A stretch of 64,000 nucleotides of DNA from Actinocatenispora rupis (GTDB taxonomy: Bacteria; Actinomycetota; Actinomycetes; Mycobacteriales; Micromonosporaceae): the NCBI RefSeq assembly GCF_016861975.1, contig NZ_BOMB01000004.1, forward strand, positions 1 through 64,000, read 5' to 3'. Below the pieces are notes generated by a model, which worked only from the letters and a program-made list of their open reading frames with translations, was not told the origin of the DNA and made no database searches. The position numbers and the translations under genes are program-made. Positions within the stretch are counted from its first letter, which is position 1, and each line of letters begins with the position of its first letter. Below, piece by piece: positions 1-8,250 of this stretch.

Positions 1-937
1 TGGGGCGTACCAGGCGATTCCGGCCGCGCGACGGCCAGTGGGGCCGCAGCGCCCGCACGTGTCGGAGGTGCGGCGTGCGGCGCAGGGCCGGGGCGCGCCG
101 GGTGGCCAGGGCCGCGACGAGGACGGCGAGGAGAGCGGCGAGCACCGGTGGGCCGCCGTACAGGTGGTCGAGGACGCTGGCGGTGGCACCGACCGTCACC
201 GGCGGGATCCACGACACCTCCGCCGTCTGGCCCGCCGACACCACGACCAGCGGGGCGCACGCGACCACGACCACCGACCCGGTGACCAGCCAACGGCCGG
301 CGGGCCGGGCCCGGCGTACCGCGACGACGGCGTGCGCCAGCAGCACCAGCGCGGCGAACAGGTGCAGGTACACCGCCGCCACCGCGACGATTGCGTACCC
401 GGCGAGCCGGCGCGGCACCGGCCGGTCCAGCGCCCGGACGTACAGCAGGGTGGCGCCGGCCGTGGCCGCCGTGGCGAGCGCGTACGGACGGGCATCCTGC
501 GCGTAGAACGCGAACGTCGGGTGCACGGCGAGCAGGACACCGGCGACCGCCGCGGCCGGTGCCCCCACGTACCGGGCGGCGAAGGCGACGGTGCAGCCGA
601 CCGCCACGACCGCGGCGACCAGGCTGGGCAGGCGTACCCACGCCTCGGTGGGCGGAAGCCGCAGCAGGCGCCCGAACGCCAGCCAACCGTGCAGGCCCAG
701 GTAGTACGCGCCGAGCGGGGCGTCGGTGTGTCGCAGCAGCGCGGCCAGGTCCGGCAACCGGTGCCGCGCCGCCGACACGCTCACCGCCTCGTCCCACGAC
801 AGCGGCTGCCGGCCGAGCCCGATGCCCGCCACGATCGTCGCGGCCAGCACCGCCAGCGCCACCGCCCGCTTGGTACCGAACCCCGCGCGCCGCGCCAGCG
901 GGACACCCGCGTACGCGCCGGTGACAGTCGACGCCAT
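1..937 (-). CDS. Multi-spanning membrane glycosyltransferase, GT39-like (C-terminus beyond window)
   Basis: Reads from an ATG at 937 leftwards off the window, giving about 312 residues without a stop. After one N-terminal membrane segment (about residues 25-42) comes the periplasmic loop PLSWDEAVSVSAARHRL with an acidic D-E pair, then a DAPLGAYYLGLHGWLAFG segment. Both are typical of Dol-P-mannose-type (ArnT/PMT, GT39) glycosyltransferases, whose loop aspartate is catalytic. A second hallmark, FAFYAQDARPYAL, follows, and further hydrophobic helices continue to the edge. Known family role: transfer of sugar from a polyprenyl-phosphate donor on the outer face of the membrane. The substrate cannot be inferred. 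Nothing else is seen between this start and the GNAT gene at 1091. Confidence 0.8.
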   Translation of the reverse strand, partial: MASTVTGAYAGVPLARRAGFGTKRAVALAVLAATIVAGIGLGRQPLSWDEAVSVSAARHRLPDLAALLRHTDAPLGAYYLGLHGWLAFGRLLRLPPTEAWVRLPSLVAAVVAVGCTVAFAARYVGAPAAAVAGVLLAVHPTFAFYAQDARPYALATAATAGATLLYVRALDRPVPRRLAGYAIVAVAAVYLHLFAALVLLAHAVVAVRRARPAGRWLVTGSVVVVACAPLVVVSAGQTAEVSWIPPVTVGATASVLDHLYGGPPVLAALLAVLVAALATRRAPALRRTPHLRHVRALRPHWPSRGRNRLVRP

Positions 938-1090
938 CACGCTCCCGGACTCCGAACCGGCCCCAAGGAACGAACCCTAGGCGGCGATCCGGGCGACGCG
1001 ACCGGCGTTCACCGACCCCTCACCGTCCGCTGGCCGACCCCTGGCCCGGCAGACGTCGCACGACTCCCACCGCCGGGCTCTTCCAGACGA

Positions 1091-1645
1091 TCAGGGCTCG
1101 ACCGGCCACTCGGCGGCGAGCATCCCGTACACGAGGGTGTCGCTCCACTCGCCCTTGCTCCAGTAGTCCTCGCGAAGGTGCGCCTCGCGCCGCATGCCGA
1201 CCCGCTCACACAGCCGCGCCGACGCGGTGTTGCGCGCGTCGAGCTGCGCGTACACCCGGCGCATCCGGTACGTCCCGAACGCGACGCCGAGCAGCGCCCG
1301 CACCGCCTCCGTCGCGTACCCGCGGCCGGCGACGGACGGGTGGAACGCCCAGCCGACCTCGCCGCGCTCCAGCGTCTCGTCCGCCGGCCACACCACCACG
1401 TCGCCGACCAGCCGCCCGTCGTGCTCGACGACCAGCGCGAGCGACGAGTCCGGCCCCACGATCCCGGTACGCTCCAGTCGCTTCCGCAGGTGTTCCTCGG
1501 CGTCGGCGCGCGTCCACGGCCCCCACGGGAGGTACCGGCAGACGTCCGGGTCGGCGTAGTAGTCGTAGAGCGGTTCGAGGTCGTCGGGGCGGTGGGCGCG
1601 CAGGCGCAGCCGTTCGGTGTCGATCGGGAGGCGAAGGTCGGTCAC
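1091..1645 (-). CDS. GNAT family N-acetyltransferase (RimJ/RimL-like)
   Basis: 184 residues, one GNAT domain over the whole length. The start ITDTERLRLRAHRPDDLEPL-type strand, the central GEVGWAFHPSVAGRGYATEA segment (acetyl-CoA pyrophosphate loop, R/Q-x-x-G-x-G/A form) and the late RNTASARLCERVGMRREA helix are the signature of RimJ/RimL-like acetyltransferases, which acetylate ribosomal-protein N-termini or small amines. It is a stand-alone gene, convergent with nothing and followed by the glycosyltransferase on the same strand. The family assignment is secure; the acceptor is unknown. Confidence 0.9.
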   Translation of the reverse strand: MTDLRLPIDTERLRLRAHRPDDLEPLYDYYADPDVCRYLPWGPWTRADAEEHLRKRLERTGIVGPDSSLALVVEHDGRLVGDVVVWPADETLERGEVGWAFHPSVAGRGYATEAVRALLGVAFGTYRMRRVYAQLDARNTASARLCERVGMRREAHLREDYWSKGEWSDTLVYGMLAAEWPVEP

Positions 1646-1711
1646 GACCCGACCCTAACCGCACCCCCCACCGGTATCCCGGCCGGTGGGCCGTGCGGCT
1701 CGCGCGTGGTT

Positions 1712-2482
1712 TCAGGCTGAGCAGGGGGTGGGGGCGGGGACGTGGCCGGCGAGGAACGCGGCCGGCGGTACGCCCATCAGGTCGCGGAAGTCGGCGGTGA
1801 GGTGCGCCTGGTCGGTGTACCCGGCTTCGCTGGCGAGCCTGGCCCACCGGCCGTCGCGGGCGCGGGCGAGGACGCCGCGGACCCGGGCGATCCGGGCGTA
1901 CCGCTTCGGGGCGAGGCCGACGGCGTCGGTGAACAGCGCGCGCAGGTGGCGTTCGCTGAGGTGGAGCCGGCCGGCGGTGGCGTGCACTCCGGTCGGCCGC
2001 GACCCGGTCAGGCTGGCCGCGGCGCCGGACACCAGGTCGGCGCGGGCGAGGTCGGCGTGGCTGAGCGCGGAGAGCCGCGCGGCGCCGGCGGCGGCGAGGC
2101 GCCGGAGGATCCGTTCGTCCTCCGGTACGGGTGTGTCGGTGAACGCGGCGCCCGCGGCGTCCCACAGCTCCGCCAGCGGTACGCACCGGTCGGCCAGCTC
2201 GCGCGCCGGTACGCCGAGCATGAGGTGGGCGCGGCCGGGCCGGAGACGGATCCGCAGCCACGACACCCACGCCTTGCCGGCCGAGTACGTGGCGCGGGTG
2301 CGTGGGCCGAGGACGACGGCGCCGGTGACACCGGGCGCGCGCCGGTACACGAGGGTGGTGGCGCCGTCGGGTGGATGCACCATCACCTCGGCCGGGTCGG
2401 CGGCCGAGCCGACGGCGATGTCCGAGACCCAGGGGCGCAGGCCGGCCGGCACCGGCAGCCCCCGTTCGCCACGCGTACGCAC
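1712..2482 (-). CDS. AraC-family transcriptional regulator
   Basis: The open frame runs to 2575, but a start there would leave only 9 nt to the divergent gene at 2585. A GTG at 2482 (VRTRGERGLPVP...) gives about 256 residues and leaves a usable promoter gap; GTG 2500 is an alternative. The N-terminal 150 residues resemble the AraC-type ligand-binding region (WLRIRLRPGRAHLMLGVPARELADR). The C-terminal third carries two helix-turn-helix units: LHLSERHLRALFTDAVGLAPKRYARIARV and WARLASEAGYTDQAHLTADFRDLMGVPPAAF. The latter is the conserved AraC recognition pattern. It is divergent from an NmrA-like gene, which it probably regulates (inference). Confidence 0.85.
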   Translation of the reverse strand: MRTRGERGLPVPAGLRPWVSDIAVGSAADPAEVMVHPPDGATTLVYRRAPGVTGAVVLGPRTRATYSAGKAWVSWLRIRLRPGRAHLMLGVPARELADRCVPLAELWDAAGAAFTDTPVPEDERILRRLAAAGAARLSALSHADLARADLVSGAAASLTGSRPTGVHATAGRLHLSERHLRALFTDAVGLAPKRYARIARVRGVLARARDGRWARLASEAGYTDQAHLTADFRDLMGVPPAAFLAGHVPAPTPCSA

Positions 2483-2584
2483 GGCGGCAACGCTAACCAC
2501 CCACCCGCCGTACGGCCAGGGGAGCCGCGGCGTACCGCCGAAAGTTCCAAGCCGGCGGGGCGGGTGCGGCGGCATCGTCGGGGC

Positions 2585-3430
2585 ATGATCCTCATCAGCG
2601 GTGCCACCGGCACCATCGGACGCGCACTACTCCACCAGCTCAGCGCCCAGGGCGTGCCGGTACGGGCGATGACGCGTGATCCGGCGCGGGTGCGCGACCT
2701 GCCCGGCGTCGAGGCGGTACGTGGCGACTTCACCGATCCGGCGTCGCTGTCCCGGGCGGTCGCCGGGGTCGACGCGGTCTTCCTGCTCACGGCGCCGAGC
2801 GCGCCGGTTGCCGAGCACGACGCGGCGATGGTCGCCGCGGCGCGGGCCGCCGGGGTGCGGCGGGTGGTGAAGCTGTCCGCGATCCGGGTACCGGAGCTGG
2901 ACGAGTGGAGCTTCCACCTGGCCGGTGAGCGGGTGCTCCGGGACAGCGGCCTGGACTGGACGGTGCTGCGCCCCGCGTCGTTCGCGTCGAACACGCTGAG
3001 CTGGGCGCCCGCGATCCGGGCCGGCGCACCGGTACCGAACCCGAGCGGTGCCGGGCGGCAGGGTGTGGTGGATCCACGGGACGTGGCCGCGGTCGCCGCC
3101 CGGGTACTCACCGCCGGCGGCCACCACGGCGCGGTGTACACGCTGACCGGGCCGGCCGCGATCAGCGTCCCGGACCAGGCCCGACACCTCTCCGCGGTAC
3201 TCGGCACGCCGGTGCCGGTGCGCGACCTGCCGGCCGCGGAGTACCGGGAGGTGTTGGTGGGGGCGGGGATGGACGCGGGGTTCGTGGAGGTCGCGGTGCG
3301 CGGCACCTCCGTCGTACGGGAGGGCGGCGGGGCCACGGTCACCGACGACGTGGCGCGGATCCTCGGCCGCCCGGCGACCCCGTACGAGAACTGGGCCGGT
3401 GCGCACCGGGCCGCGTTCCTGGCCGGGTGA
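2585..3430 (+). CDS. NmrA-like NAD(P)-binding protein (atypical SDR), first copy
   Basis: 281 residues. The N-terminus MILISGATGTIGRALL is the G-x-x-G-x-x-G Rossmann motif of atypical short-chain dehydrogenases. It is followed by a D-F strand end (VRGDFTDPASL), a VFLLTAP strand and VVKLSAI in place of the catalytic serine strand. The usual Y-x-x-x-K pair is absent, as in NmrA/HSCARG and quinone-reductase-2-like proteins. These are NAD(P)H sensors or NAD(P)H:quinone oxidoreductases. It is about the same length as, and clearly paralogous to, the gene at 6146-6973, sharing RDSGL-W-TVLRPxxF-SNTLxW. It is divergent from an AraC regulator. Confidence 0.88.
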   Translation: MILISGATGTIGRALLHQLSAQGVPVRAMTRDPARVRDLPGVEAVRGDFTDPASLSRAVAGVDAVFLLTAPSAPVAEHDAAMVAAARAAGVRRVVKLSAIRVPELDEWSFHLAGERVLRDSGLDWTVLRPASFASNTLSWAPAIRAGAPVPNPSGAGRQGVVDPRDVAAVAARVLTAGGHHGAVYTLTGPAAISVPDQARHLSAVLGTPVPVRDLPAAEYREVLVGAGMDAGFVEVAVRGTSVVREGGGATVTDDVARILGRPATPYENWAGAHRAAFLAG

Positions 3431-3436
3431 CGCGGG

Positions 3437-3466
3437 TGACGGCGGGTCCGGGGCGGCCCGCCGTCA
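3437..3466. terminator. Bidirectional hairpin terminator between convergent genes
   Basis: Perfect 10-bp inverted repeat, TGACGGCGGG at 3437-3446 and CCCGCCGTCA at 3457-3466, with a 10-nt loop. It lies between the stop of the NmrA-like gene (3430) and the stop of the ABC permease, whose stop codon is inside the right arm. There is no T-tract, as is common for actinomycete terminators. Confidence 0.65.
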
Positions 3467-4279
3467 GTGCCCGCTGGACGCGTAGCGGTTCAGCTGGGAG
3501 CGCCAGAACCGGTACGCCGCAACGAAGAGCGCCACCCCCACCGCCGGTGCCGCCCAGGCCAGCCACACCGGGATCCACAGCTCGCCGGTACGGCCGAGCA
3601 GTACGGTGGCGGGGACGTAGCTGGCGAACGCGAGCGGCAGCACGACGGTCAGCGCCCACCGCGCGGCGGGTCCGAAGATCTTCGTCGGGTAGTTGCCGAA
3701 GGTGTTGAACACGTCGTCGAGGGTGAACTTCAGCGACCCCGTGGACAGCATCCGGAACGCCAGCCCGGCGATCGCGGTCTGGCCGGACAGTTCGACGAGC
3801 GCGCCGCCGACGAGCGCCAGGCCCAGCAGCAGCACGCGCGGCAGCGTCCAGTGCAGGTGCGTGGTGGCGAGCGCGACGCCGAGGATGGCGAGCCCGCCGA
3901 GCAGGTCCGAGATGGTGGTCACCGGCAGCCGGCGGGTGACGAGCTGGACGAACGGGGCGACCGGCCGCGTCAGGTACCGGTCGAACTCGGCCTCGCGGAC
4001 CGCGGTGTCGATCACCATCAGGTTCGAGCACGGCAGGGTCCACAGGCCGTGCGAGGTGAGCCGCATCCCGTACAGCAGCATGAGTTCCGGCAGCGACCAG
4101 CCGCCGATCTGCTGGAACCGGGCCAGGATCGTACCGATGACGGCGAGGCCGGCGCCCTGCAACGCGAGCCCGCCGAGGATGCCGAACGCGAAGTTCGCCC
4201 GGTACTGCAGCTCGGTGCGCAGGCCCGCGCGGGCGAGCGCGGCCCAGACCCGTACGGTGCGGCGGATCCGCTCAACCAC
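3464..4279 (-). CDS. ABC-2 type (DUF990-like) permease, second of pair
   Basis: 271 residues with about six hydrophobic segments. The N-terminus VRVWAALARAGLRTELQYRANF is the short amphipathic helix plus first helix typical of the DUF990/ABC-2 family of exporter permeases. The REAEFDRYLTRPVAPFVQLV motif before helix 3 is diagnostic of this family. Its start overlaps the preceding permease by 8 nt, and the ATPase lies upstream, giving the order ATPase-permease-permease. Family role: heterodimeric membrane channel of an exporter, substrate unknown. Last gene of the operon; it ends in a perfect hairpin. Confidence 0.9.
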   Translation of the reverse strand: MVERIRRTVRVWAALARAGLRTELQYRANFAFGILGGLALQGAGLAVIGTILARFQQIGGWSLPELMLLYGMRLTSHGLWTLPCSNLMVIDTAVREAEFDRYLTRPVAPFVQLVTRRLPVTTISDLLGGLAILGVALATTHLHWTLPRVLLLGLALVGGALVELSGQTAIAGLAFRMLSTGSLKFTLDDVFNTFGNYPTKIFGPAARWALTVVLPLAFASYVPATVLLGRTGELWIPVWLAWAAPAVGVALFVAAYRFWRSQLNRYASSGH

Positions 4280-5060
4280 CCTGTACCACCACCCGGTGCA
4301 GCGCGCGGCTCCACACCAGCCGGGCCAGCAGCGCCAGCACCAGGACCCAGCCGCACTGCACGCCGGTCGCGAGTACGGCGGCGCCGGCGTCGAGCCGCCC
4401 CAGGTAGATCGCCGTCGGCGTGTACGTGACCGCCTGGAACGGCAGCACCTGGGCGACCGTACGCAGCGCGCCGGGCATGAACCACAACGGAATCAGCGCG
4501 CCGGACAGGAACTGCGCGACCATCCGGTAGATGATGAAGATGCCGCCGATCTCCATCGTCCAGAACGTCATGAGCCCGAACACCACCGACAGCACCGTGG
4601 TCACCGCGTACCCGAGGGCGAGGCTGACGAGGTAGCCGACGGCGGCGAGCGGTGACGCGGGCGGCGCCATCCCGGACAGCAGCACCGCGAACGGCAGCGC
4701 GGCGAGCGCGAACGGTGCGGTGGCGGCGGTCCGGCCCACCTGCGCGGCGACCACCTGCGACACGAACCCGACCGGCCGCACCAGGTCGATGCCGACCCGA
4801 CCCTCGCGTACCCGGTCCGGGATGAGCGTGAACACCCACGGGTTGAACAGCCAGCCCTGCACGCTCGCCAGCGTCACGTACGCCAGCATGGTCGCCAGCG
4901 GCACGCCGTCCACGCTGTCCCGTTCGCCGTACACGGTGCGCCACACCACCGCGAGCAGGAACACCTGCAGCAGCAGGCCGATCAGCCCGTTCAGGTAGTC
5001 GATCCGGTACGCGAGCACCACGCGCGCCTGCATCCGGGCGAGTGCCAGGTACCGGCGCAT
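4272..5060 (-). CDS. ABC-2 type (DUF990-like) permease, first of pair
   Basis: 262 residues. The start MRRYLALARMQARVVLAYR at 5060 is fixed by a 1-nt TGATG overlap with the ATPase stop; the open frame extends further upstream but inside the ATPase gene. About six membrane helices are seen, and the REGRVGIDLVRPVGFVSQVV motif matches EFDRYLTRPVAPFVQLV of its partner, so the two are paralogous halves. Together with the neighbours it forms a complete three-gene ABC exporter with translational coupling. Substrate not inferable. Confidence 0.9.
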   Translation of the reverse strand: MRRYLALARMQARVVLAYRIDYLNGLIGLLLQVFLLAVVWRTVYGERDSVDGVPLATMLAYVTLASVQGWLFNPWVFTLIPDRVREGRVGIDLVRPVGFVSQVVAAQVGRTAATAPFALAALPFAVLLSGMAPPASPLAAVGYLVSLALGYAVTTVLSVVFGLMTFWTMEIGGIFIIYRMVAQFLSGALIPLWFMPGALRTVAQVLPFQAVTYTPTAIYLGRLDAGAAVLATGVQCGWVLVLALLARLVWSRALHRVVVQGG

Positions 5061-6040
5061 CAGGCGGTCCGGTCGGCGTAGATGCCCGCCACCACGCGCT
5101 CCAGGTCGGGCTCCACAATGGACAGATCGGTGACCCGGTGGCGCGCCAGGACCCGGCCGATCAGGTCCGCGCTGGACACCCGCGCCGGATCGAACCGCAA
5201 CGTCACCCGCCCGTCGGTGGCGGCGACCGGCTCGGCGTCGGCGATCTCCACCGGCCCCGGCTCCGCCAGGTGTACGACCAGCTCGCGGTGCGGGGCGTGC
5301 CGCGCCTTCAGCGTCGCCACGTCCCCGTCGTACAGGACGCGGCCGTGGTCGATGAGGATGATGCGGCGGCACAACGCTTCCACGTCGTCCAGGTCGTGCG
5401 TGGTCAGGACGACCGTGGTACCGGCCGCCCGGTTCAGGTCGGCCACGAACGCGCGGATCCGGTCCCGCGCCACGACGTCCAACCCGATCGTCGGCTCGTC
5501 CAGGTACAGCACGTCCGGACGGTGCAGCATCGCCGCCGCCAGGTCACCGCGCATCCGCTGACCGAGCGACAGCTGCCGTACCGGGGTGGTCAGGAACTCG
5601 TCCAGGCCGAGCAGGTCGGTGAAGCGGGCCAGGTGCGCGCGGAGGTCCGCCGGACGCACGTCGTACAGGGTGGCGGCGAGGTGCAGCGAGTCGATCAGCG
5701 GCAGGTCCCACCACAACCCGCTGCGCTGCCCGAACACCACGCCGATGTGCCGGGCGTTGCGCTCCCGGTCCCGCCACGGCACCACCCCGGACACCTCGAC
5801 CGCCCCCGAGGTCGGTACGAGGATGCCGGTCAGCATCTTGATGGTGGTGGACTTCCCCGCGCCGTTCGGCCCGAGGTAGCCCACGAGCTCGCCGGCGTCG
5901 ATGTCGAACCCGACGCCGTCCACCGCCCGCGTCACCGTGTACTGCCGGGTCAGCAGCGTGCGCACCGCGCCGAACCGGCCCGGCACCCGCTTCGGCCGGC
6001 GGAACTCCTTGACGAGACTGTCCGCACGAATGATCGGCAC
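5060..6040 (-). CDS. ABC transporter ATP-binding protein
   Basis: 326 residues from a GTG at 6040 (VPIIRADSLVKEFRRPKR). It has Walker A GPNGAGKSTTIKML, a Q-loop FGQRSGLWWDLP, signature LSLGQRMRGDLAAAML (S-x-G-Q form), Walker B VLYLDEPTIGLDVVARD and switch histidine LTTHDLDD. The Q-loop FGQRSxLWWDLP with the LSLGQR signature is typical of ATPases paired with DUF990 permeases. A C-terminal extension of about 80 residues (PVEIADAEP...) is a regulatory domain seen in drug and lipid exporters of the DrrA/NatA group. First gene of the operon 6040-3464. Confidence 0.93.
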   Translation of the reverse strand: MPIIRADSLVKEFRRPKRVPGRFGAVRTLLTRQYTVTRAVDGVGFDIDAGELVGYLGPNGAGKSTTIKMLTGILVPTSGAVEVSGVVPWRDRERNARHIGVVFGQRSGLWWDLPLIDSLHLAATLYDVRPADLRAHLARFTDLLGLDEFLTTPVRQLSLGQRMRGDLAAAMLHRPDVLYLDEPTIGLDVVARDRIRAFVADLNRAAGTTVVLTTHDLDDVEALCRRIILIDHGRVLYDGDVATLKARHAPHRELVVHLAEPGPVEIADAEPVAATDGRVTLRFDPARVSSADLIGRVLARHRVTDLSIVEPDLERVVAGIYADRTA

Positions 6041-6145
6041 AGTCGACGACCCTGGCAGTACACCGCAAGGCCCGTCAACGCTGATTCCCGCCGGAGTCGA
6101 TGCGCCACTGTGGACACTGGTGGCGGCCCACCGAGGAGGTACGTG

Positions 6146-6973
6146 ATGATCCTGGTCACCGGGGCGACCGGCAACGTCGGCGCCGAACTCGTCCGCGCGC
6201 TCGCCGCGTCCGGCACGCCCGTGCGCGGCCTGACCCGCGGCACCGGACCCGCCGCCACCCCGCCCGTCGAGTACGTGTCGGGCGACCTCGGCGACCCGGC
6301 GTCGCTGCGGCCCGCGCTGGCCGGCGTCCGCGGCCTCTTCCTGCTGCCCGGGTATCCGGCCATGCCGGAGATCCTGGCCGAGGCGGCCCGCGCCGGCGTC
6401 GAGCACGTCGTCCTGCTGTCCGGTTCGTCGGCCGCGTCCGGCGACACCCGCAACGCGATCACCCGGTACATGGTCGAGTCCGAGCGGGCGGTACGCGACA
6501 GCGGACTCGCCTGGACCGTACTGCGGCCCAGCGGCTTCATGTCGAACACGCTGGAATGGGTGCCGCAACTGGCGTCCGGTGACGTGGTCCGGGCACCGTT
6601 CGCCGGCGTGCCGATCGCCACCATCGACCCGTACGACATCGCCGCGGTGGCCGCGGGCGCGCTGAGCGGCGACGGGCACCGCGGCCAGGTGTACCGGCTG
6701 ACCGGGCCGGAGGCGCTGCGGCCCGCCGACCGGCTGCGCACCCTCGGCACCGTGCTCGGCCGCGACCTGCGGCTCGACGCGCAGTCCGACGAGGACGCCC
6801 GCGCCGAGATGCTCGCAACCGTACCGGCGGACTACGTCGACGCGTTCTTCGACTTCTACGTCACCGGATCGCTCGACGACTCGACCGTCCTGCCCACCGT
6901 ACGGGAGCTGACCGGTCGCCCGGCCCGGACGTTCGCGCAGTGGGCCGAGGCGCACGCCGCGGCCTTCCGCTGA
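6146..6973 (+). CDS. NmrA-like NAD(P)-binding protein, second copy
   Basis: 275 residues. ATG at 6146 follows a strong GAGGAGG site at 6133-6139; an in-frame GTG at 6143 is an alternative. Rossmann motif MILVTGATGNVGAELV, VSGDLGDPASL, VVLLSGSSA and RDSGLAWTVLRPSGFMSNTLEW; no Y-x-x-x-K. The C-terminal region GRPARTFAQWAEAHAAAFR parallels GRPATPYENWAGAHRAAFL of the copy at 2585-3430, so they arose by duplication. It sits between the divergent ABC exporter and a downstream ArsR-type regulator 44 nt away. Confidence 0.88.
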   Translation: MILVTGATGNVGAELVRALAASGTPVRGLTRGTGPAATPPVEYVSGDLGDPASLRPALAGVRGLFLLPGYPAMPEILAEAARAGVEHVVLLSGSSAASGDTRNAITRYMVESERAVRDSGLAWTVLRPSGFMSNTLEWVPQLASGDVVRAPFAGVPIATIDPYDIAAVAAGALSGDGHRGQVYRLTGPEALRPADRLRTLGTVLGRDLRLDAQSDEDARAEMLATVPADYVDAFFDFYVTGSLDDSTVLPTVRELTGRPARTFAQWAEAHAAAFR

Positions 6974-7017
6974 CGTACCCGTGCCGGAGCCGGCAGCCTG
7001 GCGCGCATCATGGTGGG

Positions 7018-7596
7018 GTGAGCGCTGACGACACGAACATCACCGAGCCGCAGGCGATCCGGGCCATGGCCCACCCCGTCCGGCTGGCGATCATGGAGTA
7101 CCTGGGGGCGCAGACCTCGGCGACCGCCACCGAGTGCGCCGCCGTCGTCGGCCTCTCCCCCAGCGCCACCAGCTACCATCTGCGCGAACTCGCCCGGTAC
7201 GGGCTCGTCGTCGAAGCGCCCGGCGCCGACCGGCGCGAACGGCGGTGGCGCTCCGCACCCCGGATCAGCGTCGGCCAGGGCAGCGCCGACGACCCCGCCG
7301 TACGCGACGCCACCCAGCTCCTCAGCCGCCTCATGGTCGGCCGCTCCGACGCCCGCGCCCAGACGTTCCTCGACTCCGCCGGCACCGAGGACCCCGACTG
7401 GTGGGACGCCGCGCTCGTCAGCGAATCCCGGCTCTGGATGACCGCCGACGAACTGCGTACCCTCGCCGCGGCGCTCCTCGACCTGCTCGAACCGTACCGG
7501 CGCGGCGCGCGTACGCCACCGGACGGCTCCCGCCAGGTACAGGTGTCCCTGCGCGCGTTCCCGCTCCCCGACGAACCGCCCACCGACAAGTCCTGA
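7018..7596 (+). CDS. ArsR-type winged-helix transcriptional regulator
   Basis: 192 residues from GTG 7018; a nearby ATG at 7010 is out of frame and closes after three codons. Residues about 12-75 form a winged helix: ITEPQAIRAMAHPVRLAIM, then SATATECAAVVGLSPSATSYHLRELARYGLV, the pattern of ArsR/DUF5937-type repressors with an S-x-T-x-Y-H-L recognition helix. No metal-binding cysteines are present (no C-x-C-x-x-C), so it is not a classical metal sensor. The C-terminal half is helical with WWDAALVSESRLWMTADELRTL, a pattern seen in ArsR-like regulators with a C-terminal effector region. It probably regulates the preceding NmrA-like gene (inference). Confidence 0.85.
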   Translation: MSADDTNITEPQAIRAMAHPVRLAIMEYLGAQTSATATECAAVVGLSPSATSYHLRELARYGLVVEAPGADRRERRWRSAPRISVGQGSADDPAVRDATQLLSRLMVGRSDARAQTFLDSAGTEDPDWWDAALVSESRLWMTADELRTLAAALLDLLEPYRRGARTPPDGSRQVQVSLRAFPLPDEPPTDKS

Positions 7597-7613
7597 ACCC
7601 GCGCAGTACTGCC

Positions 7614-7638
7614 GGAAACGGCTCAACGAAGCCGATCC
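7614..7638. repeat. 25-nt interrupted palindrome (element copy)
   Basis: Left arm GGAAACGGCT, loop CAACG, right arm AAGCCGATCC. Located 18 nt after the stop of the ArsR-type gene. Its left arm is the one amplified in the tandem array that follows at about 7755-7995. Confidence 0.6.
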
Positions 7639-7754
7639 GGCAGCCGCGCACCCTCCGCCGGGCACGTCACGGACCCCAGCGGACCGCCGAGGAACGCCGC
7701 AGGACCAGCGGGCCGCCGATGCGCGAGCGACCCGCCCCGGCCCACCGTTCCGCC

Positions 7755-7995
7755 CGAGCACCCCTCCCCGCGGAAACGGCTCAACAGAGCCCGGTCACCC
7801 CCGCCCCCCTGTGGCCCGAGCACTCCTCCCCCGCGGAAACGGCTCAACAGAAACCAGTCGCCCCGCCCGCGCTGTGGCCCGGGCGCTCCTCCCCGCGGAA
7901 GCGGCCCAGCAGAGCCCAGTCGCCCCGCCCGCCGTGTGGCCCGAGCGCTCCTCCCGCAGTATCGGCCGAGCGGAGCCCGGTCGCCCCTGGTGCGG
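7755..7995. repeat. Tandem array of about 60-63 bp units
   Basis: Four imperfect units begin near 7771, 7834, 7896 and 7956 (periods about 63, 62 and 60). Each has a hairpin-forming block GGAAACGGCT-CAACA-GAGCC and a C-rich spacer CTGTGGCCCGAGC-CTCCTCCC. The period is not a multiple of three and drifts, and no reading frame is conserved across units, so I read it as non-coding. The 653 nt between 7597 and 8250 contain only this array, the flanking palindromes at 7614 and 8095, and the MFS promoter region. Confidence 0.75.
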
Positions 7996-8094
7996 CGTGC
8001 TCGCGGAGCCGGGCCGATCGGCGTGTACCGCGTGATCCGCGGCCGGGCAGTCGCCCGCTGCCCCACATGCCGCGGTCGAGAGGCGAGCAGCCCG

Positions 8095-8119
8095 GGATCG
8101 GCTCAGCAGAGCGCGATCC
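8095..8119. repeat. 25-nt interrupted palindrome (element copy)
   Basis: Left arm GGATCGGCTC, loop AGCAG, right arm AGCGCGATCC, with GGATCG/CGATCC outer ends. Same 10-5-10 layout as the other copies in the window. Confidence 0.55.
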
Positions 8120-8250
8120 GGCCGTACCCGCCAGGGCTCGGACCGACAACCGACTTCGCGATGGGACACGGGCAGAGGGCGGGACGGACATTCCGCCGAT
8201 TGCACGCAGGGGGCTTGCGCGTTCCAGATGTGAAGGATTATTTTCGAAAT

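Noticed and set aside
7755-7995. CRISPR array
   Set aside because: Units of about 62 bp are contiguous with no unique spacers of constant length, and no cas genes are present.
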